This document shows positions 46,465 to 57,806 of a stretch of 64,000 nt of DNA, one piece after another. The notes beneath the pieces were generated by a model. The model saw nothing but the letters and a program-made list of their open reading frames with translations. It had not been told where the DNA came from and searched no databases. This stretch comes from Moesziomyces globuligerus (Eukaryota > Basidiomycota > Ustilaginomycetes > Ustilaginales > Ustilaginaceae). Position numbers and translations under genes: made by a program. The DNA lies in contig JARVLF010000006.1 in NCBI GenBank assembly GCA_030849465.1, positions 868,001 to 932,000 of the forward strand, given 5' to 3'. Every line of letters begins with the position of its first letter. Position 1 is the first letter of the stretch.

Positions 46465-49341
46465 ATGTCGGCAACACCAGGGCCGAGCTCAGTTGAGCAG
46501 CAAGCCATCCAGGCGGTGATGCAGGCGCTCAACACGCTCTACACCGACCCAGACAACACCGCCAAGGCGTCGGCCAACACCTGGCTGCAGAACTTCCAGC
46601 AGACCTCCGAGGCGTGGCAGACCGCCAACGCTCTGCTCCTCGCTTCGGAGCTTCCTCTCGAACCTCGTCTCTTTGCAGCTCAGACCTTCCGTACCAAGAT
46701 CACCTTTGACCTCGAGCAGGTGCCCAAACCACAACGCGTGGCTCTGCGCGATACCCTGCTCACGGCCCTCTCGGCCTATGCGTCCGGACCGCGCGTGATC
46801 CAGACGCAGCTTAGCTTGGCGCTCTCCGGGCTAGCACTGCAGCTCGACGAGTCCGAATGGCCCACCGTCGTGCCGGCCATGATCGAGAGGTACGGTTCCA
46901 ATCCGGAGACGGTGCCGATCTTGCTCGAGTTTCTGACGGTGCTGCCCGAGGAGGTGATTACCAACCACCGCATTCCGGTCGACAACGACTTCTACCACAC
47001 AAGATGTCACTTCCTGCTCTCGGCTGCTGCGCCAGAGATTCTCAAACTGCTGTCGATGTACGTGCAGGCCTCGGGACTTACATCACAGATCCAAACCGGC
47101 ATCTTCCAATGCCTCCGTTCGTGGCTCAAGAGCGGCGAGATCTCGGCGGGTCAGATGGCCGATACGCCGCTGTTCGATCTGTCGTTCGATGCGCTCTCCT
47201 CGGACGAGCTCTTCGACGTGGCTACGGACGTGGTCTGCGACCTCATCAACGAGACCCAGGAGGTGGAGGAGAACATGGACGTCATCCAGCGCGTGCTCGC
47301 GCGCCTGCAGCCGCTGCGTCAAGAGGTGACCGCGGCCGGCGACGACGAGGACAAGGTGCGTGGCCTATGCCGCATCTTTGTACAAGCCGGCGAGTCGTAC
47401 CATCGCATCATCCTGCGCCATACAAACGAGCTCCTCCCCGTGGTCGAGGCCATCGCCGAATGCACCGCCTACCACGACCTCGACATCGTGCAGATCACCT
47501 TCCGATTCTGGTACCTGCTGTCCGGTGCGCTCGGACACTCCTACGGCCAACCCGAGGCGCAACGCTTCCATCCGCTCTACGAGCGGTTGCTCGAGATCAT
47601 TATCCGCCATCTGCGATTCCCAGACGATCCCGATGCGCTGACGGGTCAGGAGCGCGACGATTTTCGCTCCTTCCGCCACTTTATGGGCGATACGCTCAAG
47701 GACTGTTGCCACGTGCTTGGCTCGCGCCAGTGTCTGTCCCGGTCGCTCCACCTCATCCAGACGACGATCGCACAGTCGACGCCCGAGACGCTAAAGTGGC
47801 AGGACGTCGAGGCGCCGCTGTTCAGCATGCGCGCCATGGGCGCCGAGGCGGATCCGCGCGACGACGAGGTGCTGCCCCAGATCATCAACATCATCCCCAC
47901 GCTGCCCGACCATCCGAAGCTCAAGTACGCCGGCTTGCTCGTGCTCTCGCGCTACACCGAGTGGATCGACATGCATCCGGAGCAGATCCCGGCGCAGCTC
48001 TCGTACATCTCTGCTGGTTTGGACCAGGCGGGGAGCGATGTGACGGCAGCTGCGGCGCAGGCGATGAACTTCCTCTGCCAGGACTGCCATCGTCATCTGG
48101 TGCCGTACCTGCCGCAGCTGTACGAGTTCTTCCGCTCGGTCAACGACAAGCTCGGTGCGGATGATTTGGTGGCGATCTCCGAGGGCATTGCATACGTCAT
48201 TGCGGGCATGTCGCCGAGCGAGGCGCCGCAGGCGCTGATGCAGTTTGCGCAGCCGCTGCTCGAGGCGCTCAACGGCGTGGCGGCGCAGCCGGCAGCGGGC
48301 AAGGACGAGCTGCGCAAGGCGGCGGACCGCATGGAGCAGCTCGAGAAGATGCTGGCCGTGGCTGCGTCGGCGCTTGCAAGGCATCTGCCCGAGGCGTGCG
48401 CCAAGACGTGCGAAGAGGCGTATGCGGTGGTGGATCGGGTGCTGGCCGTGCATGGACACGTGTACTTTGTCTCGGAACGCGCGTGTGCGCTCCTCAGGCG
48501 CGGGTTGGCGCTCTTCGGTCCGCTGGCGGCGGCGAGTCTGGTGCCGCTGTTGGAGAGGCTGGCGTCGTGCTTCGAGCAGACCGGTTATCCGGGCTATGTC
48601 TGGATCACAGGCAAGTGCATCGACCAGTTTGGTCGGGATGGCAGCATGGCCATTACGGCCGCCCTGCAGGGTGCTGCGGATCGGGTGAGTGGCAAGGTGG
48701 TGCAGCTGTTGGAGAATACGATGCCGCAGGAGATGGGTGATGTGCTCGACGACTACATGCATACGTGTCTTGCCGTGCTTCACAACACGCCCTCGGTGCT
48801 GCTCCTCTCGCCGGGGTTTGCCAACGTCTTCCGCACCGCGCTCGCTACGCTTACGCTTCTCAAGACCGAGACCATCGCTACGGCGCTCGACTTTGTGCTT
48901 GGCATTGTCGGTCACGATGCGCTCTCGGTCGCGGCTGCGGATGCGGGTTCGATCGACGAGACGTCGGCTTATGCAGCGGCGATTCGTGGCGTCGTCGCAC
49001 AGCACGGCTTCCAACTCGCATCGGTCCTGCTCAACGGCTTGGTCACGCAGTTCAGCCCCGACGTCATGCCCGTCGTCGTCACCACGCTCAAGGTGCTCTC
49101 GGGCTCATTTGCCACCGAGATGCAGGCCTGGATCCCGCCCATCGTCGAACAACTCCCCGCAGCTTACCTCCCCGACAAGGACAAACACGCCTTCGTACAG
49201 AGGTACCTCGCAGCAGTCAACGCGTCCAGCCTCGACCAGGTCAAACACGCCATCAACGGCCTCTACTCGGCCTCGAGAAAGGCGAGGGAACGTTCCAGAG
49301 CCGACAGGGATGCTGGCCCCGGCGCCCTCCTCGATCGCTGA
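46465..49341 (+). CDS. mtr10: Mtr10/transportin-3 karyopherin
   Basis: A single exon encodes 958 aa, the usual size for this importin-β branch. The N-terminus has the importin-β repeat start (ALNTLYTDPDNTAKASANTW, FAAQTFRTKI) and continues with RDTLLTALSAYA, LLEFLTVLPEEV and HEAT-like helices throughout. The order closely follows transportin-3/Mtr10, including FRCLRSWLKSGEI-like and EISFNFWY-equivalent (QITFRFWYLLSG) segments. Mtr10 imports SR-type mRNA-binding proteins (Npl3-like) and affects tRNA traffic. It ends with SRADRDAGPGALLDR. Convergent with rab11, 242 bp between stops. Confidence 0.92.
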   Translation: MSATPGPSSVEQQAIQAVMQALNTLYTDPDNTAKASANTWLQNFQQTSEAWQTANALLLASELPLEPRLFAAQTFRTKITFDLEQVPKPQRVALRDTLLTALSAYASGPRVIQTQLSLALSGLALQLDESEWPTVVPAMIERYGSNPETVPILLEFLTVLPEEVITNHRIPVDNDFYHTRCHFLLSAAAPEILKLLSMYVQASGLTSQIQTGIFQCLRSWLKSGEISAGQMADTPLFDLSFDALSSDELFDVATDVVCDLINETQEVEENMDVIQRVLARLQPLRQEVTAAGDDEDKVRGLCRIFVQAGESYHRIILRHTNELLPVVEAIAECTAYHDLDIVQITFRFWYLLSGALGHSYGQPEAQRFHPLYERLLEIIIRHLRFPDDPDALTGQERDDFRSFRHFMGDTLKDCCHVLGSRQCLSRSLHLIQTTIAQSTPETLKWQDVEAPLFSMRAMGAEADPRDDEVLPQIINIIPTLPDHPKLKYAGLLVLSRYTEWIDMHPEQIPAQLSYISAGLDQAGSDVTAAAAQAMNFLCQDCHRHLVPYLPQLYEFFRSVNDKLGADDLVAISEGIAYVIAGMSPSEAPQALMQFAQPLLEALNGVAAQPAAGKDELRKAADRMEQLEKMLAVAASALARHLPEACAKTCEEAYAVVDRVLAVHGHVYFVSERACALLRRGLALFGPLAAASLVPLLERLASCFEQTGYPGYVWITGKCIDQFGRDGSMAITAALQGAADRVSGKVVQLLENTMPQEMGDVLDDYMHTCLAVLHNTPSVLLLSPGFANVFRTALATLTLLKTETIATALDFVLGIVGHDALSVAAADAGSIDETSAYAAAIRGVVAQHGFQLASVLLNGLVTQFSPDVMPVVVTTLKVLSGSFATEMQAWIPPIVEQLPAAYLPDKDKHAFVQRYLAAVNASSLDQVKHAINGLYSASRKARERSRADRDAGPGALLDR

Positions 49342-49554
49342 ACCCCCCTCCCCCCAATGGCATGTCTCAAGTCCATGGACCCAGAAAAAGCATTCAATCC
49401 AACTCGCACTCACTCACCTTCCTCAGCTCGTGACCATGTGGTCCTCGTTCCAGGCGTTTTGAGCATCGCAGGCAGGGGTGCTGTTTGGTTTAGCTGTGTA
49501 GACTGTACATGATGGATCAAGAGAGACTCGCTGGGGCTGTGTAATGTGGGGTCA

Positions 49555-50412
<858 letters not shown>

Positions 50413-50613
50413 CTAGCAGATGCGAGATTTGAGAATGCTCGTAGCTGATGGGAGCGCTGATACGGAAGAGAACGAGGCGTTGCTGACTAGGTTGGGAATC
50501 TAGTGCGTTAGCGTAGGTGCTAGAGAGGTAGGCGTCGGAATGGACCGTGGTGTCGTGCGCGGATTGCGAGGATGCGATGCGAATAGCTTTGCTGCTTTCG
50601 CAATGACGATGAT

Positions 50614-50631
50614 GGGGGGGGGGGGGGGGGG
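50614..50631. repeat. G18 homopolymer
   Basis: Eighteen consecutive G on the plus strand about 230 bp upstream of the ypt31 start, probably in its promoter or leader (C18 on the transcript strand). It is prone to sequencing error and length change. Confidence 0.9.
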
Positions 50632-52325
50632 AAAGTGGTCGAGGAGTGGATAGCCACGTTGTGGAGAGCGGAAGGAGGCATTGCCAACCAACCGTGCGTG
50701 ACTTGCATCGGCGAGCGAAGGCGGCGAAGGCGGCTGGCACTCTCTCACGCCGCTCTGGTCACTCTCACTGGCCGAGTGCGTGTGTGTCTGAGCTTGTCGA
50801 GGGGCGCGTTGGGCTTTTTGGGTTGCATGCAACTGCCCTTTTTGCGAATGCCTGGCTGGCGCGGTTTAGTCCAGAGCCACCCAGAGGCGATGCGCGCTCT
50901 GCGGGGTGCAAAACCGCACCAAATCACTTGGCTAGCCCCCGACGCGCTGCCGCACTGCCAGAGCCAATTTTCAATCAGTGTGCGCGGTGGCGCTCTCCCT
51001 CGATCTTAATCGCCCGATCCAAACCAGCCGTCCTGCTCGGCAGACCAGTTCACGCGCGCAGCCACCCTCCGCATCAGGGCCTAACAATCTGATTCAGCGC
51101 CAAATTGTGCTCAGCAGTTCCTCCTTTCAGCTCCCGAGTCCAGCACACGACTCTCTTCCAGAGCATGACGCACGCATCACTCGAGGCAAAGGTCACTGGG
51201 TATCATGAAGTCGATTCAAAGCAGAGACGAGGAGCGGATGACGAAAGAGCTATGAACAGATGGACCAGAAGCCGCGAAAGTGTCAGCAGAATGAACACTT
51301 GCATGTACGGTTCCTGGCGGCCATCACCGCGTATGGGTAGCGAGAGAAAGCTGCGAGGCGCAGACGACGACAGCTCAGTGATGCATGTTTGGCTGTATGC
51401 TATAGTCACTCTTCAATGTAGTTGCAGTCTGGGGCGACACTGGTTGCTCATCATCGCTGGTCGTCGTGTGGTTGCCCGCTAGCTTCTCCTCGCGTAGCCT
51501 CGTCGGTGATGGTGTCAAAAAAGGTTGAGAACTTACCAACAGCATTGCGAGCCATCCTCACCAAAGTTGCAGTGGGATGGCCATGAAATGGGCTCCAGGA
51601 CGTCGCGGCGAGGAAGAGGCGACGAGGATCAAAAGACTTACCTGCTTTCGTCGCACCGCGAGAAGAGTGCTCACGGTATGCAACGAGAATGTCGGTCGAG
51701 AACGCTGCCGACTTGCAAACGACCCTGTCCGCCTCCATGATGGCCACGATCCTGGGACGAGTTGCGTCGGGATTCTCACGAAGAGACTCACCATCGCCAT
51801 CCTCGGGCCATCACGTAAATCATCGCCACGCTTGCGCGCACGAATGCGGCGGAAAAGGCCTCGCCGGGATCAGCAGAAGCAACGACCAGCCGCACCTGCC
51901 ACGAGGGACAGGCACGGCGGAGGAAGGGCCTTCTTGGCCAATGCCTCCTCTTACTCTTGAAGACGGGAACGCGAACTTGGCACGGAGAAAAAGTCCAAGC
52001 TCGAACTTTTGTGTCTGTGGGTCGAGAGCAGCGTCGCAATGCAGTCGAGCGGATCAGCATGCCATTCTGTGATTCGAGAGAGGCAAGGCCAAAGTTGCCA
52101 TACACATACCTTCTTGGATTTTTGTTCGAAGAGAGAAAGGAAGCGGTTGCCCGCCCTTGGGTTGCTTTTGTACACTGGGCCCCTCCCAGCGTCAAACGGC
52201 AGACAGCCTGCGGCCACCAGGAAGAAAAGACGGACAGGCAGGGAAAAAAAAACCGCGGCAGGGCGAACAAGTCTGACTTTCTCGCGTCACGTGGGGTTGA
52301 ATTTGTAAGAGATGACGATCATACA

Positions 52326-52333
52326 TATTTAAA
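52326..52333 (+). promoter_or_regulatory. TATA-like box before the Nur1-like gene
   Basis: TATTTAAA lies about 253 bp upstream of the chosen ATG in an AT-rich pocket of otherwise GC-rich DNA. A transcription start shortly downstream would fit an untranslated leader of about 220 nt. Inference only. Confidence 0.35.
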
Positions 52334-52585
52334 CGCGCGCCGCGACGCCGATGTGTGATCTTCCAGAATGTGCGCACGGGTGTTGGATGGACCCTGACGA
52401 GATGTGCTCACACATTCAGCCGTCGTTGTTCTCTCCTGCAACATCACTCGCCTCTACGCTCATCACAAGCTCAGGCCCGACTGCGCGACGCTTCTTGCTC
52501 AGCGCTCAGCATATTCGGTCCTTCCGCCATCAGTCCGCTGCCCTGCGTCCTTGTTCGCCAGGTTCTTCGATCGAACACGTCCACG

Positions 52586-53770
52586 ATGGCGAGCTATCCT
52601 TCCTCGCCAGTGCCATCGCCCGGGTCGCCGGCCTATCGCAAGGGCGTTGCCTTCGGTCAGCCTGGCTGGCGTGCTTCTCGCGCCTCTCGAGGCCGTGCGA
52701 GCCTGGTCGACTCGCCTCTCCATCGCAACAGCCCGGGCTTCGGATCTGCCTCGCCCTCGATTCGAGGCGGCACACCATCTTCCCTCCGCGGGACACCTCA
52801 ACCATCCAGCCAGCATGGGCTTCCGTCCAGCTTGTCAACACAGCATCTTCCTCCGGACGACAGCTTTTCGGCAGAGGCGACCACAACACCCGGACTGGAA
52901 GATCTAGGCGGCTCCACGCAGCTTTCTGCGCCTGCTGCGCTCGGTCAGCCGGTCAAGAGAAGTTTCATCCGCAGGCGGCCACTGATGGAGCGCATTCGTC
53001 AATGGCCCGTGGATACATACTACAGCCTCACCTCGTATGTGCTCGACCTGGAGGAGCAGCTCTTTGCGGATCAGGCCGGCAACGTGCTGGGCGTGATTCT
53101 GCATGCACTCTCCTTCCTCGCCCTCCTTCTGTCGCCCGAGTCGAGCCTGGGCGCGTGGCTGATGAACAAGCCCGCCTATCGAAAGGCGCAGAATCCTGCG
53201 ATCGCCTACGAGTATCTCGTAAGCCATGCGGCCGACGAGTATGCCATGGCAGATGCGCTCAAGCGACACGCACGCAAGAGCGCCGTCTACACGGCCTCCG
53301 ATCGCTTCTTCCGCGTCGCCTCCTCGGTCATCTTTGTCGCGGTGCTCGTCACCAGCTGCATCAACGCAGCCGTCTTCTTCACCAAGCGACGCACCTACAA
53401 GTTCTATTCCCAGGCCAAGCCAAACGAACCGGCTAGCTCCAGCATCCATACCAAGCATGGCATTCGTCAGCTGCTCATGTGGGACCCAAGCCCGTATACG
53501 GCGAATCTGTTCGCGACCTTCTCGCCGGCTCATGGGCTCATCTATCCCGCAGCCGCTCTCATCGACATGGGAGTGGCGTCGTGGGTCGTATTCGTCTTCC
53601 TGCTAGTCGCAGTGTCCGCGCCAGTCCATCTCATCCTGCACCAGTACCAGCAGCTGATGAAGGACAAGGGCGTCGTGCAGGCGGCCGTGCTCACAGAGTA
53701 CAACGAAAAGTACGTCTACCCAAGGGCGACCCCCGTCGTCCGCGATCAGACCACTCAGACCGACCTTTGA
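52586..53770 (+). CDS. Nur1-like nuclear-envelope membrane protein
   Basis: A single exon encodes 394 aa from ATG at 52586 (CCACGATGG context). The frame is open upstream to 52355, but that stretch reads like a leader. The N-terminal 140 residues are Ser/Pro/Gly-rich. A basic patch (KRSFIRRRPLMERIRQWPVD) precedes three hydrophobic segments: about 172-190 (VLGVILHALSFLALLL), about 245-268 (VIFVAVLVTSCINAAVFF) and about 320-350 (VASWVVFVFLLVAVSAPVHL). The W-x-DTY-L motif followed by membrane helices, and the RRTYKFYSQ segment, resemble the Nur1/DUF2418 family, which anchors rDNA or silent chromatin at the nuclear rim. Similarity is by pattern, so this is a moderate call. Confidence 0.6.
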   Translation: MASYPSSPVPSPGSPAYRKGVAFGQPGWRASRASRGRASLVDSPLHRNSPGFGSASPSIRGGTPSSLRGTPQPSSQHGLPSSLSTQHLPPDDSFSAEATTTPGLEDLGGSTQLSAPAALGQPVKRSFIRRRPLMERIRQWPVDTYYSLTSYVLDLEEQLFADQAGNVLGVILHALSFLALLLSPESSLGAWLMNKPAYRKAQNPAIAYEYLVSHAADEYAMADALKRHARKSAVYTASDRFFRVASSVIFVAVLVTSCINAAVFFTKRRTYKFYSQAKPNEPASSSIHTKHGIRQLLMWDPSPYTANLFATFSPAHGLIYPAAALIDMGVASWVVFVFLLVAVSAPVHLILHQYQQLMKDKGVVQAAVLTEYNEKYVYPRATPVVRDQTTQTDL

Positions 53771-53938
53771 GCATGCCCACACATCAGATACCCTTGCATT
53801 TCGTAATCACGTACCTCTTGCATTTCTGTTTCGGATGCTTGTGCTTACGGGTCACTGCGACTTTCGATCATGTGCTTGCTGTTCGATCGGTGGATACGGA
53901 ACCCCAGCTGCTGTCGACAGACGCGGGGAAGGAACCGC

Positions 53939-55436
53939 TTAGAAGGAGGAGGGAGGGATCAAGCCCACCCGCTGGAGGAGCGAGGCGCGCCTCTGGGAGG
54001 TCGAGAAGGACTGCGACGCTCTACCGCCCTGGTCATGACGGAAGCTGGGCGGCGACCAGCAGGAGTTCAAGAAAGTTCAGCATGCAGTGACTCAGGACAA
54101 AGGAGGACAGGGATGATACATACCAGCAGCGCTTAGCGTAAGGGCAGTAGCCGTAACTGTCAAATGGAGCACCGCGCCATCACGGGTGATCATGCGTCAG
54201 AATGCTGTCTCTGTCAGGTGCTTCAAGCAGGTAGGAGACAGTGTGCCAGGTCTGTAGATGGGAAGCACTTACATCACAAACGATTTACACGGCTTGGTCT
54301 TCCAGCGTGGATCGCGTGACACCGGACGCAACTCGGCCTCGCCGTGAGCGAACTGACATCGACTTTTGTTTCACCGCCAACAAAGAGCTTGAACATCAGC
54401 CGCCTCTACCTCTCGCATCTGTCTCGCTTCGAGTGACTTACTGTCCATACACGCAAGTGCCGCGCTCCTCCCAGTTGCGGCAGATTTCGGTCTTGAACAG
54501 CTCGATCTTTCTGTTGTTGGGCGAAGGCGTCGGATCGATCGGCCTGCTCGTGGCTTCCCTCGCCTGCCGAGTCTCAAACTGCCTTGCGTAAGCTCCTGGC
54601 TGTTGCGATGGCACAAAGGGGGTGTGCGGACGACCGAGACGTTGGCCTTCGCCAGCCTGCAGCTGACTCATCAGCCTCGACTCCTGCGAGGCCGCAGCCA
54701 AGATCCCAGGAGGAGGACCCACGATGTTTGGCCTCCTCCAAGCTTGGGCGTTGCTCTGACCGGGAAGTACACAAGGCCCTTGGATGCTCTGGCTGTACTG
54801 CGTTTCACGCGCAGGGATGAAGATACCCTGTGACTGAGCAAATGCATGGCCGGGCTCGAGCGGCTCTGCGACCTGCATGGGAGGGCTGAGCCACGGTCGT
54901 GCTTCGTCGACACGAGGCGAGGAGGTGTCGGAATCAGAGCCATTGTAGCTGTCGAGAGAGGGGCTGAGCCAGTAGGGCGCCTTGTCGTCAGCCTCCCAGA
55001 CGGCAGAGTCTAGGATTCCACTGGGCAGAGCATAGCCCTCGAAGGCGCTGTTGCCAGCAGAGGAGGAGTCTTCCTTGCGGGACTCGGCCACGGGCAAAAG
55101 AAGTCGCCTGTGATGAGGGTCAAAGCATGCGTCAGAACGATGGCCCTGAAAGGCGGACTGCTGCGAGCCGCGAGAGGGGGCGGGCTCTTCGAGACTGAGC
55201 TTTCCGAAGAGCTGGAAGTCAAAGTCAAGGAAACGATCGTCCTTGACAGAGGAAAGAATGTGCGTCTGCCGGGCTCTCTCTACGAACGGAGGCTCGGGAT
55301 GCTGGCGGGAGGGACTGAAAATCGGGGGGGTGGGAAGAGAGTGAGAGCGGGAGGGTGCGTTGGGTCCAAAGAGTCGAGGTCCCGGACGGCTCTGGTCCTC
55401 CTTGTTTCTGTCAGCTGAGCTGTGGCCAGAATTCAT
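53939..55436 (-). CDS. TIS11/tristetraprolin-type tandem CCCH zinc-finger protein
   Basis: Four exons (55436-54442, 54362-54273, 54156-54124, 54044-53939) give 407 aa. Introns are 79, 116 and 79 nt with GTAAGT, GTAAGT and GTATGT donors. Both fingers emerge only after splicing: CRNWEERGTCVYGHRCQFAH and CKSFVIYGYCPYAKRCCFRH. Each is Cys-x8-Cys-x5-Cys-x3-His. They are separated by 18 residues, exactly the TIS11 spacing, with lead-ins LFKTEIC and RWKTKPC. Such proteins (Zfs1, Cth2, tristetraprolin) bind AU-rich elements in mRNA 3' ends and promote decay. The N-terminal 320 residues are Ser/Pro-rich and disordered. Exon 1 alone ends at a stop just after CVYGQ, so it would be mis-called if read unspliced. 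ATG at 55436 was chosen; an upstream in-frame extension to 55835 reads like a leader. Confidence 0.88.
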
Positions 55437-57806
55437 GGCAATCCTGTGACCTTGGAGATAGGAAGAGCGATCAGGACACCGGCGCAGCTGTGTGCTATTC
55501 GGTGAGGGCCTGAGTGATAAAAGGGGAGGAACGGCACTGTGATCGAGTGGATGCTTCAGAGTGTGATTAGCGTGGAGGGCATACTCTCGGGCGCTGGCAT
55601 GAGTCCCACAAGGCGGAAACAACAAAGCTTTAGACTCACCAGGGGGGGAGGGGGGATGCGGAGCGGAAAATAAGGATAGGGATAGAACAAAGCGTGCAAC
55701 CAGGCTGAGGGTGTGAATACGGAGTGCTGAGAGCTCTGTCGTTGAAGCGACACCAAAGAAGGGGCCGGTAGGAGCAGAGGCGATGCATGCCGAATGCTTA
55801 TATACAAAGGGGCAGCGTGAACCCGAGCACGCCATGCCATGACGCTGGATTGGTGCGCGGGTGGGAAAAGGTGGCCATATGTGCAGCCATCTTGCAGCCT
55901 AGTCTGGAGAGAACTCTGTTTCCGTGAGGGAGGCGAGGCGCGAGAGCGCTTGCAACGATACGCGAAGCATGAGAGAGGCAAGCAGACGAGGAAGACAAGG
56001 CCGGCTGACGGGAAGCTGGAAAAGGTTGCGAGCTGAGCTGAAGGTTGAACGTTGGCGACGGATGGCTCCGATCATAGGCGGAGGCACAAAGCTTATGCCT
56101 GAGCTTGACGAGAGCAACGCGACTTTGTTGGGATTGGCTTCCTTGCAGGCGTGGACAAGGCCGACTCGCTGCGTCGTCGCCTCGCATCAACATGTCGACC
56201 CGAGCCAGAGCGTCATCCGCGCATGGCTGCCCAGCCGCGCAACCACACCTCTCCACTCTTCCCCACAAACACAATGCAGAGTCTCGGTGATGGGGATGCT
56301 GTCGGCTCTGTTGTGACGACTGGAGGATGGACGTTTGATAGCGGCTGAGACCGCTTCAGTCGGGTCCTGTCGATTTGGGTTTGAAGCTGCGAGAGCGGGC
56401 ACGTTGCGCGTCGCAACAGGATTTCTGCCCGCTCTTCTCCCACGCGAGCCGCCAGTATGGCAGATGAGCTGCCAAGTCTTGCCTCTGATGTCCCCGACTC
56501 TCAGTGGACGGCAGACCAGCAGTGCAGCACGGTCGCTTTGGTGAAACGTAAGATGTCCTTACGCTGTCATTCCCAATCGGTCTTTCGTGCTCGATACCGA
56601 CGGCTGCACTGGTTATGCCGGCAGAACGAGCGAGAGCCATCCTGTGCCAGATCCCCAGTATGCGTGGCTCGGACGATTGCTCTCTGCTGTGACCACAGCA
56701 CAGAGGCTAGCCCGAGTCCTTGCGTTGGCGCTCGACGCCTTGTAGAGGGCGCAGGCGTGCCATTCGAGATCGTGACCTTGCCATTTACGCGTCTTCTGGG
56801 CATCATCAACGCCAACGTCATGAGACGCGCCCAACAGCCGATATCATTAACCAGGCAAGGGGCACACAGCACTTTGATCATTCCTCTGCGACCCATGCTG
56901 TGCACCGGGCAAGTCGCAATCGCATTCTTCGTCGCCCATGACCTCACGTGCATGCAAGGATATGAAGCCCAACAGACGGTGGGTCCAACTTGACTATCAT
57001 CAAACTGTGACTGTGATTCGAGTGAGCCGAGCCGGTTCAGACTGGAGCGGGACGCGACACTTGAGCTGCCACTCAGCGTCGGCGCTTCCGAATGCAATTG
57101 TGCATTCGCGCAGAGCGCATGGGCTCCAGAGACGCGCGCGCTGCGTCGTGACTTTGGATTTTGGGTGCATTTCTCTCAAAACTGGATGGCTGCCTGGCGT
57201 AGAGGCTGGTCGGCTGCCCGCGGTTGGATTCGCGCCTGGCGGGCTGGCTGGTGTGGACCAGGAATCTTCCTGGTGGAACAGCGGCCAGACGCCTGCGCCT
57301 CGGACTCGCTCGATCTGCACCTTGGCTCTCTCAAGCTCATCCGCTCCATTCAATCCAGCCGTCCGCTTTCCGCTTCTCCTCACTGATCGAGTGGTCGAGC
57401 TATCCTTGCCCGTCGCCTCGATCTCTTCCCACCCCTCTGCTCTACTCTCCCCTCCTGCTACGCTCTTCTCTCCCGCCGCGCGCGCAGTCACGTCGACGTT
57501 TAGCATCCACCGCTGGCCGCCGCTTCTCGTTCGCGAATTTCGTCCGCGTCTCGACACCCATTTTACGCATACGCGCTCCACCTCGGCGCGCCTTGTTGTT
57601 CCCAACACCAAGCTTCGCGCTCCCTCGAGTCGCCGTCGTTCGCTCGGCTCCTCCGTCTAGCTCCTTTCGGCGGCTGTACTCCGCGTCGCGACGCAAAGCA
57701 CGCCCAGCGCACGCCGCGTCGCCATCCCATCTTGCGACGTGACGAGGTCTCGCGTCGTCCGCACCGCAGTCAGTCTCGCGGTACTTGCATCCCCGCAGCG
57801 CTCCCA
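55437..57806. other. 2.4 kb divergent intergenic region
   Basis: This holds the promoters of the TIS11-type gene (-) and the Rsc58-like gene (+). The plus strand is pyrimidine-rich from about 57350 to 57700. A 178-codon plus ORF at 56457-56993 and an antisense partner have no recognisable family features and are not annotated as genes. Confidence 0.5.

Noticed and set aside
51815..51900. Basic peptide RMRRKRPRRDQQKQRP reminiscent of ribosomal protein eL41
   Set aside because: Length, spacing and the flanking sequence do not match eL41, and no start and stop give a protein of 25 residues.
56457..56993. 178-codon ORF starting MADELPSLASDVPDS, with a possible donor at 56548
   Set aside because: The start and a downstream frame look protein-like, but no splice joins them in phase and no family is recognisable. 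It is left unannotated.
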